Below, one piece after another: positions 36,770 through 46,402 of a DNA stretch of 46,628 bases. A program made the position numbers and the translations under genes. This stretch comes from Actinomycetota bacterium (GTDB lineage Bacteria > Actinomycetota > Actinomycetes > Nanopelagicales > Nanopelagicaceae), in the NCBI GenBank assembly GCA_009726135.1, contig WLIQ01000005.1, positions 1 to 46,628 on the forward strand, given 5' to 3'. Under the pieces are notes generated by a model. That model was not told the origin of the DNA. It was given only the letters and a program-made list of their open reading frames with translations, and made no database searches. The first letter of the stretch is position 1. Every line of letters begins with the position of its first letter.

Positions 36770-37932
36770 TTTGGTAGCCCTGCCTTTTCCAATTCGGAAA
36801 ATATTGCAGGATCTCTACGGGCTGCGCCAATAACAAATGCAATCCCCATATAAGTTGCAATCAAAGCCGAACCTCCGTAAGAAAGCAATGGCAAAGCAAC
36901 ACCTACTACTGGAAGCACGCTGATTGCCGAACCGATATTGAGAATCGTTTGAATGCCAATCCAGCATCCAATACCCGAGCAGACGTATCGCACCATTGGA
37001 TCCTGGGCGCGTAGTGCAATCCTAAAAATCGAAAATATGAGTATTGAAAGTACGAGAAGAAGTGAAATGGTTCCGAACAGCCCTAACTCTTCACCGATCA
37101 CAGAAAAAATGAAGTCAGTATGTGCTTCTGGAAGATTTCCCCATTTTTGTCGACTGGCACCTAAACCAACTCCAAATAACCCACCGCTGGCAAGACCGAG
37201 CAAACTATGTGCCGGTTGCCAACCTACTGATTTATATTGGTCTTCAGCAAATGGATTGAGAAAGACTGAAAAACGAGCAACGCGATATGGCGCAGAAAGT
37301 ATGAGCACGGCAATCCCTAAAAACCCCACACCAGAAAAAGCGGCAAAGAGTTTGAGATGAACACCCGACACCCACAGTAACCCCGCCAACACAAATGCAA
37401 AAACAGAGGCAGTACCTAAATCACTTCCTTTTAAAACTAGAAGGATACAAAGCACAAAAGCCGGTGCAATTAGCTTGAGAACATTAGCCTGAATGTCTCC
37501 CGCGCGTTCACGTTTAGCTAATATCGAGCCGGCCCATAAAATCATAAGAAATTTTGCAACCTCACTTGGTTGCACTTCAACGAATCCCAATGAAATCCAG
37601 TTATTGTTTCCATTGACACTTTTGCCAATCCCGGGAATCTGAACGATTACAAGCAGACCTACCGAGGCAATTACACCAAAGCGCGCGATGAACTTCCAGC
37701 GAGTGAGGGAAAAGCGAGATAGGACCCAGGCCATAGGAATTGAAATCACTAGGAAAATAAATTGGCGCATAAGAATCGCCCATGTTGAACCTTTATTTTC
37801 AAGTGAATAAATCGATGAGGCCGAAAAGACCATAATCAAACCGAAGATACTTAACCCAAGAGTGCTTCCTACGAGCATGTAATAGAGGTTTATTGGCCGA
37901 TTAAAAATATTGGCGCGCTTTTCAGTTTTCAT
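36757..37932 (-). CDS. ftsW: Septal peptidoglycan polymerase FtsW (SEDS)
   Basis: SEDS-family glycosyltransferase that polymerises lipid II at the septum together with FtsI. The start is taken at the ATG 37932 (391 aa), overlapping murD by 11 bp; a TTG two codons earlier is also in frame. About ten membrane helices are seen. Typical motifs are NGNNNWISLGFVEVQPSEVAKF, GSDLGTA, the large extracellular loop with EAHTDFIFSVIGEELG, and PVVGVALPLLSYGGSALI near the C-terminus. Located between murD and murG, the standard position for FtsW rather than RodA. Confidence 0.96.
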   Translation of the reverse strand: MKTEKRANIFNRPINLYYMLVGSTLGLSIFGLIMVFSASSIYSLENKGSTWAILMRQFIFLVISIPMAWVLSRFSLTRWKFIARFGVIASVGLLVIVQIPGIGKSVNGNNNWISLGFVEVQPSEVAKFLMILWAGSILAKRERAGDIQANVLKLIAPAFVLCILLVLKGSDLGTASVFAFVLAGLLWVSGVHLKLFAAFSGVGFLGIAVLILSAPYRVARFSVFLNPFAEDQYKSVGWQPAHSLLGLASGGLFGVGLGASRQKWGNLPEAHTDFIFSVIGEELGLFGTISLLLVLSILIFSIFRIALRAQDPMVRYVCSGIGCWIGIQTILNIGSAISVLPVVGVALPLLSYGGSALIATYMGIAFVIGAARRDPAIFSELEKAGLPKWLR

Positions 37933-39295
37933 GAGCAACTAATTTCTTTACTGCAGTTGCAAAGCGATCGCCACGATCGGCATAGGAAATAAATTGATCC
38001 ATCGACGCACATGCTGGTGCCAGTAACACACGATCCCCTGCAGTTGCAAGGTTTAAGGCTATCTCTACGACGTTATTCATTAAGGACTGTGAGTCATTAC
38101 CATCAACATGTTTTCGAACTACATCGGGACAATATTTTATGAGTGCAGCTTCAATGAGTCCACGATCGGCGCCAATCAAGATTGCAGCCTTTATCCGCTT
38201 TGCGCATTTCTCAACTAGCGCGTCCATAGATGCACCTTTTGCTAACCCGCCTGCAATCCAGATATTTGATTCATGAGACATCAGTGATGCTGCAGCTGCA
38301 TGCGGATTGGTAGCCTTTGAATCATCAACCCAGCTGATTGAATCTGCTTCATGTATCGTTTCGATTCGATGACGGCCTGGTCCAAACCCTTGAATCGCTA
38401 CGCGAATATCTGCATGCGATACACCGACTGATCTGGCTAATCCTGCTGCAGCTAATGCATTCGAAACATTGTGGGGAATGGTTGGATTAACATCTTTAAG
38501 CTCTGCAAACATTTCGGCTTCTTGCGGATCCTGGACAAAAGCTCGATCAACCAAGAGCTCCTCAACCAAGCCAATTTCTCCAGGGCCTGGAGTGTCTAAG
38601 CTATAGAAAACTTTTTTACCTTGCCACTGACTGGTTCGTGTAAGTATCGCTCCATCATCTGCATTGAGGATGGCTGTCGAAGTGCGATTCAAAATAGAGA
38701 CCTTTGCTTTGGCATATTCTTCAAAGCTTCCATGCCAATCAATGTGATCATCAGCAATATTTAGGATTGCACTTGCAACAAATTGGGCCTGTGTCGACCA
38801 ATGCAATTGAAAAGATGAAAGTTCGAGTACTAAAATATCAAATGGAGTTGCGCTGTCAACGGCATCAATGACTGTATCACCAACATTGCCACACGCTGCT
38901 GCATTCAGGCCTCCACTTTGCAGCATTGCAGCAACCATTTCGACGGTTGTAGTTTTACCATTCGTTCCGGTCAAAGCTAACCACTTTTGTTTTGGTGCAA
39001 TCTCACTTCGAATGTGCCAAGCTAAATCAACTTCATTGAGTAGTTCAATTCCTGATTTTTGTGCTTGCACAATAAGCGGATGCTCCTGACGCCAACCTGG
39101 TGACACAACTACTGAGTCATAGTCCTTAATGGAAACTTTCTCGGTATCAACAATTTTGTAATCAGATTTCGCCTCAGTATTTTTATCGGCAACAACGATT
39201 ACTGCCCCTCTTTTAGTGAGTGAACGAGCAACAGCATTTCCGGTAACTCCTGCGCCAAGGATCAGAATTTTTTGGCCGTCAAAAGAAAGTGGCAT
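37922..39295 (-). CDS. murD: UDP-MurNAc-L-alanine--D-glutamate ligase
   Basis: Adds D-glutamate to UDP-MurNAc-L-Ala. It has 457 residues. An N-terminal Rossmann domain (ILILGAGVTGNAVA), the ATP loop TGTNGKTTT (109-117), NIADDHIDWHGSFEEY and the C-terminal DDSKATNPHAA are all present. These identify MurD rather than MurC/E/F. It is 5 bp downstream of mraY. Confidence 0.97.
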   Translation of the reverse strand: MPLSFDGQKILILGAGVTGNAVARSLTKRGAVIVVADKNTEAKSDYKIVDTEKVSIKDYDSVVVSPGWRQEHPLIVQAQKSGIELLNEVDLAWHIRSEIAPKQKWLALTGTNGKTTTVEMVAAMLQSGGLNAAACGNVGDTVIDAVDSATPFDILVLELSSFQLHWSTQAQFVASAILNIADDHIDWHGSFEEYAKAKVSILNRTSTAILNADDGAILTRTSQWQGKKVFYSLDTPGPGEIGLVEELLVDRAFVQDPQEAEMFAELKDVNPTIPHNVSNALAAAGLARSVGVSHADIRVAIQGFGPGRHRIETIHEADSISWVDDSKATNPHAAAASLMSHESNIWIAGGLAKGASMDALVEKCAKRIKAAILIGADRGLIEAALIKYCPDVVRKHVDGNDSQSLMNNVVEIALNLATAGDRVLLAPACASMDQFISYADRGDRFATAVKKLVAHEN

Positions 39296-39300
39296 ATGTA

Positions 39301-40365
39301 CTACTTAGCTACCCACTGCGCATAAAACAGACCTAAACCACCGGCAACACTCAAGCCCGCAATAATCCAAAAGCGAATAACAACGGTTATTTCAGCCCAT
39401 CCCTTTAACTCAAAGTGATGATGTAGCGGTGCCATGCGAAAAACTCGCTTGCCACCACTAATTTTAAAATATAGTGTCTGAATAACTACTGACATTGTGA
39501 CAATAACAAATAAACCACCCAGTGGGATCAATAAAAGTTCAACGCGAAGTGTTGTAGCGAATCCGGCAATGGCTGCGCCAAGTGCAAGGGAACCGGTATC
39601 TCCCATTATTATTTTTGCTGGCGCGGTATTCCACCAAAGAAATCCAGTACAACCACCAGCAAAAGCTGCAGCTAAGGCGGCTAAATCAAGTGGGTCACGG
39701 ACTTGGTAACAGTTGCTAGTTGTTGCCCCAACAATTGCGCAACTCTGGCCAAATTCCCAAACACCAATCAATACAAAAGCCAGGAAAGTCATAATGGTTG
39801 CCCCGGTTGCTAAGCCATCTAGGCCATCGGTTAAGTTCACCCCGTTACTTGCCGACAGCACCATCAGGACCACAAAAGCAATTACTAATCCCATACCTAA
39901 ATAGATCGAAGTTTCTTTTACAGTTGAAAGGTAATGTGAAATAGGAGTGAGTTGGCGATCATCAGCAAACTGCAACCCGGCATAACCAAATACTGCGGCT
40001 AAGACTCCTTGAGCTAAAAGTTTATATCGCCCCTTGAGCCCACGGGAGTTTTGGCGTGAAACTTTGAGCCAATCATCTAGAAAACCAATAAAACCTAAAC
40101 CTACGACTAATCCGATTACCAGTACGGCTGAAGCCGATACTGAATTGCCTGTTAATAAGTGTGCAATGAGATAACCAAAAATTGTGGCCAGAATAAAAAT
40201 AGTGCCGCCCATAGTTGGTGTGCCGTGCTTAACTTTGTGTGTAGAAGGCCCATCGTCTCGGATGATTTGCCCGTAACCTCGTGCAGCAAGAATGCGGATT
40301 AATACTTTTGTTCCAAAAAGAGCAAAGGCCAGTGCAAAAGCCCCAGCGATAAGAATCTGTCTCAT
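39301..40365 (-). CDS. mraY: Phospho-MurNAc-pentapeptide transferase
   Basis: Transfers phospho-MurNAc-pentapeptide to undecaprenyl phosphate, making lipid I. The start is the ATG at 40365, which overlaps the murF stop as ATGA and gives 354 residues; the frame is open nine codons further but that lies within murF. Ten membrane helices. Active-site motifs are GGTIFILA, the Asp-rich SASNGVNLTDGLDGLATG loop, IIMGDTGSLALG, and the cytoplasmic MAPLHHHFELKGW loop. Confidence 0.97.
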   Translation of the reverse strand: MRQILIAGAFALAFALFGTKVLIRILAARGYGQIIRDDGPSTHKVKHGTPTMGGTIFILATIFGYLIAHLLTGNSVSASAVLVIGLVVGLGFIGFLDDWLKVSRQNSRGLKGRYKLLAQGVLAAVFGYAGLQFADDRQLTPISHYLSTVKETSIYLGMGLVIAFVVLMVLSASNGVNLTDGLDGLATGATIMTFLAFVLIGVWEFGQSCAIVGATTSNCYQVRDPLDLAALAAAFAGGCTGFLWWNTAPAKIIMGDTGSLALGAAIAGFATTLRVELLLIPLGGLFVIVTMSVVIQTLYFKISGGKRVFRMAPLHHHFELKGWAEITVVIRFWIIAGLSVAGGLGLFYAQWVAK

Positions 40366-41738
40366 GAACCGGCTCCACTCTTTTCTTTCCATGCACGTTC
40401 TAAAGATTCGGCCAGAACTTCAAAACCTTGCGACCTAGATGCTTTCACCAGAACAACATCACCAGGATTAAAGTACTCAACTAAATCAAGAGCTGATTCA
40501 ATGTCAGGGCGCTGATGAACCACCATCGCTCCGACTGGTGCTCCGTATTCAGGAGCATTGATTTCAACTAAATGATCAATTCCTAATTCAACCGCAAGAG
40601 CACCAATTGCCGCGCTCTGTGAGGCTTGTGTCTGGCCCAGTTCATTCATCTTGCCGACAAATGCCCATGCCGAACCGCCGCGCTCTTGCGCAAAGAGCAC
40701 TAGTGCGCGCAGAGCCGCTCTCATAGATTCTGGATTAGCGTTATAGGCATCATTAATGATGAGTAAATCTGCGCTTTCATGTAATTCCATACGCCACTTA
40801 CTAGAAATTTCAGCAGTAGATAAAGAGCTAGCAATTAACTCCAACGGAAGAGAAAGTGCAGTACCAACTGCTGCGACTGCAAGCGCATTTGAAACCTGAT
40901 GCGCACCTACTGCGCGCATTCCGACAGCATCTCGTCCAGCGGGTGTGACTAAATCAAAATGTGGTCGTCCTTCGCGCATCTCAACATCTGCAGCCCTTAC
41001 TTGAACATCTGTTTTTTCACCAAAGAGAATTACTTGACCTTGATGTCGGGTTGACATCTTCGGTGTGTATTCATCATAAGTACCAAGAATTGCTATTCCA
41101 TCCTTACCTAGGGATTCAATAAGTTCACCCTTGGTCGTAGCGATTGCATCCTGTGAGCCAAATTCGCCAATGTGTGCGGTTCCAACTGTAAGGACAACTC
41201 CAATATCTGGCTTTGCAATTTCACAAAGCCGCGCGATATCACCCCTATGTCTTGCGCCCATTTCAAGAATGCAAAAACGCGTGCGATCATCACACTGAAG
41301 TAAAGTGATGGGTAGCCCTAAATCATTATTGAACGAACCAGCCGGTGCAACCGTTGGACCAACTGCCCCTAACATATGAGTGAGCAAATCTTTGGTACTT
41401 GTTTTTCCTTGCGAGCCCGTAATTCCGATAACCGTTAGTTTGTCTAAACGTTTGCGTACAAAAGTTGCCAATATCGACAGTGCTTCAAGAACATCGCCAA
41501 CAACAATGCATGGGCCATCAATGCGATGCGACGTCAACGAAAACATCGCACCATTTCGGTAAGCATCGGCGGCGAACTCATGTCCATCAGCATTTTCACC
41601 TTTGAGTGCCAAAAAGAATGAACCGGGTGTAGCTAGACGAGAATCAAAGACCGGTGCTTTTGAAATGAGTAAATCTCGATCACAAAATAGCTCTCCGCCA
41701 ACTAATAGGGCTATTTCACCGGCCGTTAGAGTAATCAT
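40362..41738 (-). CDS. murF: UDP-MurNAc-tripeptide--D-Ala-D-Ala ligase
   Basis: Adds D-Ala-D-Ala to complete the pentapeptide precursor. It has 458 residues. The P-loop GITGSQGKTSTKD (105-117) has the GSQGKT form typical of MurF. FNNDLGLPITLL, LEMGARHRGDI and DAYNANPESMRAAL complete the signature. It overlaps murE (ATGA) and mraY by 4 bp each. Confidence 0.97.
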   Translation of the reverse strand: MITLTAGEIALLVGGELFCDRDLLISKAPVFDSRLATPGSFFLALKGENADGHEFAADAYRNGAMFSLTSHRIDGPCIVVGDVLEALSILATFVRKRLDKLTVIGITGSQGKTSTKDLLTHMLGAVGPTVAPAGSFNNDLGLPITLLQCDDRTRFCILEMGARHRGDIARLCEIAKPDIGVVLTVGTAHIGEFGSQDAIATTKGELIESLGKDGIAILGTYDEYTPKMSTRHQGQVILFGEKTDVQVRAADVEMREGRPHFDLVTPAGRDAVGMRAVGAHQVSNALAVAAVGTALSLPLELIASSLSTAEISSKWRMELHESADLLIINDAYNANPESMRAALRALVLFAQERGGSAWAFVGKMNELGQTQASQSAAIGALAVELGIDHLVEINAPEYGAPVGAMVVHQRPDIESALDLVEYFNPGDVVLVKASRSQGFEVLAESLERAWKEKSGAGS

Positions 41739-43225
41739 TTTTTATCTTCTATTGCTTTAGCTAATTCGATACGGTCATCGAACCCAAGAATTTCACCATT
41801 AATTTCCTGACCCTTTTCATGGCCTTTACCTAGAACCATTACAACATCACCAGCTTGGGCAAGATTGACTGCGGCACGAATTGCTTGTGCTCTATCAACT
41901 ATGACCTCACTGGGTGGAACCACTTCTATATCTAAAACCATTTGAATAAGAATGTCAGTGGGATTCTCAGAACGTGGATTATCACTGGTGTAAATCGCTA
42001 TATCTGCACCGTCATGTAGCGCTTGGCCCATCTGAGTTCGCTTAGTTTTATCGCGATCGCCACCACAGCCAAGTACAGCAATCACTTTCCCGTCGGTAAT
42101 CTCTCTAGCTGTCTCTAAAACACGCTTAACAGCATCAGGTGAATGTGCGTAATCAACTAGAGCGGTGAAATTTTGTCCAAGCCGTACCGCCTCTAATCGA
42201 CCCGCTGCGCCAGTTAGTGATGGCAAGATTGCTGCAATATCAATGGGGTCAACTCCGCTTTCAACAGCAATTGCAATTGCCATCAATAAATTGTCATAGT
42301 TAAAGCCGCCATGAAGTGATGTTTTGCCTTCAATTAAAATTCCGCCACTGCCACGAATTGAAAGCGATGCCCCAACATAATCTGAAGCAATAGAAACATA
42401 GTGCCAGGTCGCGACGGTATCTAATCGAGACAATGTCACAACTGGTAATTCTGTTTGAGCAGCTAAACGTTTTCCATAAGTATCGTCAACGTTAATAACC
42501 GCCAAATCTGCGTACTCAAAGGTGAATAATTTTGCTTTTGCTGCAAAATAATCTTCCATATCCTTATGAAAATCTAAGTGGTCTTGAGAAAGATTGGTGA
42601 AGCCAACAACAGCGAAATGGCTTCCACGAATTCGTTCAAGTGTGATGGCATGGCTTGAGACTTCCATTATCAAATTGCGCATATGACGCTCGCGCATAAC
42701 CGCTGATAAAGCCTGTAAATCTGAGCTCTCGGGAGTAGTTCGCCTGCTAGCGATGCTCTCTACTCCAATACGTGTTTCAACCGTACCAATCAATCCACTG
42801 TCTCGGCCTGCAGCCATCATTATTTGATGTAGCAAAGTGCTTACTGTGGTTTTGCCATTAGTGCCAGTAACGCCGATGCTATATAGATCGCGCATTGGTT
42901 CTGAATAAAACCAAGCACTTGCAATGCCAGCAGCTCGTCTAGGATTTGCTGAAATCAGTACAGGCACATCCTTAATTGTTTTTGCCCCTTGCGCGTCAGT
43001 GAGCACCGCTACTGCCCCACGCGCAATTGCATCGCTAGCAAACTGGGCACCGTGGAATTTTTCTCCTGGAAGTGCAATAAAGAGATCACCAGGTAAAACT
43101 AAATTGCTTGCTTGAGCTATTCCGTTGACTTCAATTTTCTCTAGATCTTGAGTTGTGGAATTGGCTCCAACTATTGCGCAAAGCGCAGAGAGTTTTTTGG
43201 CGGGGTTAGTCAGGGGTCGTTGCAT
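41735..43225 (-). CDS. murE: UDP-MurNAc-tripeptide synthetase, meso-DAP type
   Basis: Adds the third residue of the stem peptide. It has 496 residues. The ATP loop is GVTGTNGKTT (118-127), and the specificity motif DNPR lies at 415-418 (YTSDNPRSENP). DNPR marks enzymes that add meso-diaminopimelate, not lysine, so the cell wall is predicted to be of the A1-gamma type. Further motifs are EVSSHAI, NLSQDHLDFHK and VLGKGHEKGQE. It overlaps ftsI by 20 bp and murF by 4 bp. Confidence 0.97.
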   Translation of the reverse strand: MQRPLTNPAKKLSALCAIVGANSTTQDLEKIEVNGIAQASNLVLPGDLFIALPGEKFHGAQFASDAIARGAVAVLTDAQGAKTIKDVPVLISANPRRAAGIASAWFYSEPMRDLYSIGVTGTNGKTTVSTLLHQIMMAAGRDSGLIGTVETRIGVESIASRRTTPESSDLQALSAVMRERHMRNLIMEVSSHAITLERIRGSHFAVVGFTNLSQDHLDFHKDMEDYFAAKAKLFTFEYADLAVINVDDTYGKRLAAQTELPVVTLSRLDTVATWHYVSIASDYVGASLSIRGSGGILIEGKTSLHGGFNYDNLLMAIAIAVESGVDPIDIAAILPSLTGAAGRLEAVRLGQNFTALVDYAHSPDAVKRVLETAREITDGKVIAVLGCGGDRDKTKRTQMGQALHDGADIAIYTSDNPRSENPTDILIQMVLDIEVVPPSEVIVDRAQAIRAAVNLAQAGDVVMVLGKGHEKGQEINGEILGFDDRIELAKAIEDKK

Positions 43226-45005
43226 CCTGGGCCCTCTTTCTAACTAATGCTTTTTCATTCAGTGGTACAGGGGCAAATGTTGTGTTCGTAGGCGCGATAT
43301 GGCGACTTTGCAAAACAAATGACATTACTTTCTTAAATACAGGCCCTCCCAATACTCCACCCCAATGCATGCCTTGTGGATCTTGAATCGTCACGCTAAT
43401 TACATATGCAGGTTTATCTGCTGGCGCAAATCCAATAAAGGAAGCGGTATAACCACGGTAGCAACCACATGTGTCATCAATCCGCTGGGCGGTAGCAGTT
43501 TTACCTGCCACACGATAACCAGCAATTGCCGCAGATGGCGCAGTTCCACCTGCAGAAACAACACTCTCCATCATTAAGCGAACTTTTTGTGCAGTCTCTG
43601 AACTGATAACTCGTTGGCTAGTGCGCCCTGCTGCCGGAGTAAAGTTTCCACTTGCATCACTTGTTCCTGCAATCACGGTAGGTGAAACTCTCACACCATC
43701 ATTAGCAATCGTTGCAAAGATGCTTGTAGCTTGCATTGCAGTAACTGAATAACCTTGACCAAAGGCCATTGTTGGGGCCGATGTTCCCGACCAGTCAGCT
43801 ATTTTTGGCAAGATTCCACGGGATTCACCGGGTAGGCCTGAACCAGTTTTTGAGCCAACACCAAATTTAGTCAAGTAGTCATAGAAAGTTTTATGGGAAA
43901 TAAGTTCTTCAACTTGAATAGCCCCTGTATTGCTAGATAAAGCCAAAATTCCTGTAGTCGTTAAGCGCTGTGTTACGTGTTTATCATGATCATGAAAAAC
44001 CTTATCAGAACGCTTGAGTGCATATGGAACAGTAAATACTGTTTCAGGTGTTACTTTCTTTTCTTCAATTACCGCAGCCATTGTCATAATTTTACCGGTT
44101 GAACCTGGTTCATAAACATCTTCCACCGAAGGATTTCGCATGGCAACAAGTGAGACTCTAGATGTGTTATTAGGATCAAATGTCGGCGCAGTAGCGTGTG
44201 CCAGAATTTCACCAGTCTTTGGATCCATCACAATCACAGTTCCACTAAGTGCGTGTGATGCCTTAACTACTTCAGAGATTGCCTTCGATGCCACCCACTG
44301 AACATCTCGATCTATTGTTAGGCGAACGGTTGTGCCAGTCTGTGCCGGAAAAATTTCTGACTGTGAGCCTGGAATCTCCGCACCATAACCATTGGCAAAT
44401 GAATACTTGCCATCAATTCCCGAAATCGTTGAATTCATACTTGATTCAAGGCCAGTAGCACCAATGCCTGCGTGATTAACAAAGCCAACTAAAGATGCCA
44501 CAAGTGAGCCGGATGGATATTCCCGAATGTATCCGCGCTCTGGGAAAAATCCAATGATGCGCTCGGGGCTCATTGCGGGGTACTGCGAATTAAATTGCGC
44601 AATTGATTGAGTCAACTTTTGCCATAGTGCCGGTTGAGCATTTTGATAGACCATGTTCCATTTGCGTTTTCCAGTAATGCTAGCTTGAACTTGGGCAACT
44701 GGAAGCATGAGAATTGGTGCAATGAATTTTGCTACTCGCGCTGGGTTTGTAATCTGCGTCTGATCGACAACAATGCTTGTTGCTGCAACACTTCGGGCAA
44801 AAGCAACTCCATTGACATCGGTAATTTCGCCGCGAGGGGCTTGAAGCGATTTAGTATTTTCCATTTCATTAACAGCTCGATTGCGGTAATCCCCTGCTTG
44901 TACTGCTTGCACTTGGACTAAGCGCAAACCAAATAGAAACATCGCTAAAGCCACAATAAAAATAAGTATTCTGATTCGATTGTGAGCTAGTGAGAAATTA
45001 CCCAT
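43206..45005 (-). CDS. ftsI: Septal transpeptidase FtsI (PBP3, class B)
   Basis: Cross-links septal peptidoglycan, paired with FtsW. It has 599 residues: membrane helix 11-28, a pedestal/dimerisation domain (PBP_dimer; RGEITDVNG, about 58-66) and a transpeptidase domain from about 240. The active-site serine is S302 (S-T-G-K305) and the SxN motif is S357-S-N359. The third motif reads K502-T-A instead of K-T-G, in VAGKTATAQR. It is followed by a CGC motif (TCGCYRGYT) that might form an extracellular disulfide. It overlaps the ftsL-like gene by 8 bp and murE by 20 bp. Confidence 0.96.
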   Translation of the reverse strand: MGNFSLAHNRIRILIFIVALAMFLFGLRLVQVQAVQAGDYRNRAVNEMENTKSLQAPRGEITDVNGVAFARSVAATSIVVDQTQITNPARVAKFIAPILMLPVAQVQASITGKRKWNMVYQNAQPALWQKLTQSIAQFNSQYPAMSPERIIGFFPERGYIREYPSGSLVASLVGFVNHAGIGATGLESSMNSTISGIDGKYSFANGYGAEIPGSQSEIFPAQTGTTVRLTIDRDVQWVASKAISEVVKASHALSGTVIVMDPKTGEILAHATAPTFDPNNTSRVSLVAMRNPSVEDVYEPGSTGKIMTMAAVIEEKKVTPETVFTVPYALKRSDKVFHDHDKHVTQRLTTTGILALSSNTGAIQVEELISHKTFYDYLTKFGVGSKTGSGLPGESRGILPKIADWSGTSAPTMAFGQGYSVTAMQATSIFATIANDGVRVSPTVIAGTSDASGNFTPAAGRTSQRVISSETAQKVRLMMESVVSAGGTAPSAAIAGYRVAGKTATAQRIDDTCGCYRGYTASFIGFAPADKPAYVISVTIQDPQGMHWGGVLGGPVFKKVMSFVLQSRHIAPTNTTFAPVPLNEKALVRKRAQDATTPD

Positions 45006-45405
45006 TTTTTACTCTTACCGGTGCAGTTACAGCTGGATTAAGAATCAAGAAAACTGGTGACTCAGATGGCTTCATACCTAAAGCAATGGCTGCTTTGGCC
45101 AGGTTTTCTGGGGAAGACACGTTGTCTATCTCACGTGCAATAGCTTCACGTTGATCACTGACCATTTTTGCCTCGAGCTTAAGGTGGCTTATAGTGAATG
45201 CATCTTGTGCGAGCAATGTGTTGATAAAGAGAAGGAACATCAATGCAAAGGCGCCTACAATCGACACAAACTTGGCAAAGAACTTACGATTCTCTTGGCT
45301 ATGCTCTGAAACATCAGGTACGAGTTTGAGTGCAACTTCTGCAGTCTTCGTTGCGATAATTTCGCGAGAACGTGTAATTGCTGGTGCAAATGCGGTCATT
45401 GCCAT
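44998..45405 (-). CDS. FtsL-like bitopic division protein
   Basis: A 135-residue protein placed between rsmH and ftsI, where ftsL is found in other bacteria. It has a cytoplasmic N-terminus (about 1-42), one membrane helix (about 47-66, VSIVGAFALMFLLFINTLL) and a short coiled-coil segment (about 70-100). A conserved-looking tail, NLAKAAIALGMKPSESPVFL, resembles the end of FtsL/DivIC-type proteins. Topology and position support an FtsL role in the FtsQLB complex; sequence similarity within this family is always low. The start overlaps the rsmH stop as TAATG. Confidence 0.78.
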   Translation of the reverse strand: MAMTAFAPAITRSREIIATKTAEVALKLVPDVSEHSQENRKFFAKFVSIVGAFALMFLLFINTLLAQDAFTISHLKLEAKMVSDQREAIAREIDNVSSPENLAKAAIALGMKPSESPVFLILNPAVTAPVRVKNG

Positions 45406-46358
45406 TATGCAGCCACCCTTTCGATTGCACGCAAGCGAACTGATGCTGAACGCGGATTTTCATTAAGTTCTTGCTCTTTAGGTGTTTCGCTACCGCGTAC
45501 AACGAGTGAGAATTTGGCGGCAAGTTCAGGCAGATCAAATGGCAAGCCCCGTGGAGTACCAGAAGTTGTTGAGGCGACAAATAACTCTTTGACGATTCGG
45601 TCTTCAAGGGATTGAAACGACATGACAACTAGGCGTGCACCGACATTAAGTAAGTCAAGGGCTGCAGGAAGTGCGCGCGTGATCGCACCCAGTTCATCGT
45701 TAGTTTCGATACGCAGGGCTTGAAATGTGCGTTTTGCTGGATTGCCGCCGGTACGCCGAGTTGCCGCCGGAATCGCTTCTTTTATTAAATCAGCTAGCTG
45801 GGAAGTCGAATTTAAAGGGGCGATTGAACGCGCTTTAACGATTCTTTCTACGACGCGAGTTGCAAACTTTTCTTCACCATAAGTACGCAGAATTTTCACT
45901 AACTGTCCTGGCTCGTAAGTATTTACTATCTCTGAAGCAGTCAGTGACTGTGTTCGATCCATGCGCATATCAAGTGGAGCATCTTGTGAATAAGAAAAGC
46001 CACGTTCACTTTGATCCAGCTGCATAGATGAAACACCTAGATCAAATAGTGCGCCATCAATTTTTGTAAATCCATGTGAAGCAACCACATCTGCAATGTG
46101 ATCAAAAGTTGCATGCGATGTGCGAAGGCGATCGGCAAATGGTGCAAGGCGATGTGTCGCTGCGGCAATCGCATCTGTGTCACGATCGATTCCAATAACC
46201 GTTAGGTGTGGAAATTTTGAAAGTAGCTCAAATGTATGTCCGCCAAAACCTAGAGTTGCATCAACAACAACCGGATGCTCACAGGCGGCAATTGCAGGGG
46301 TAAGTAAATCAATGCAACGATCGCGCATTACAGATACGTGTGCGACATTGTTATTCAT
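45405..46358 (-). CDS. rsmH: 16S rRNA m4C1402 methyltransferase
   Basis: SAM-dependent N4-methylation of C1402 in 16S rRNA (MraW). It has 317 residues. The N-terminal HVSVMRDRCIDLL, the SAM loop DATLGFGGHT, DLGVSSMQLDQSERGFSY, and the C-terminal RTFQALRIETNDEL and RLVVMSFQSLEDRIVK are standard. The ATG follows a GGGGGGAT ribosome site. The gene starts 148 bp after mraZ, and the gap holds a large RNA structure that could control it and everything downstream. Confidence 0.98.
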   Translation of the reverse strand: MNNNVAHVSVMRDRCIDLLTPAIAACEHPVVVDATLGFGGHTFELLSKFPHLTVIGIDRDTDAIAAATHRLAPFADRLRTSHATFDHIADVVASHGFTKIDGALFDLGVSSMQLDQSERGFSYSQDAPLDMRMDRTQSLTASEIVNTYEPGQLVKILRTYGEEKFATRVVERIVKARSIAPLNSTSQLADLIKEAIPAATRRTGGNPAKRTFQALRIETNDELGAITRALPAALDLLNVGARLVVMSFQSLEDRIVKELFVASTTSGTPRGLPFDLPELAAKFSLVVRGSETPKEQELNENPRSASVRLRAIERVAA

Positions 46359-46402
46359 CTATCCCCCCTAACTCATAGAACGCTTTTTATTTTCAAACAG
46401 AG

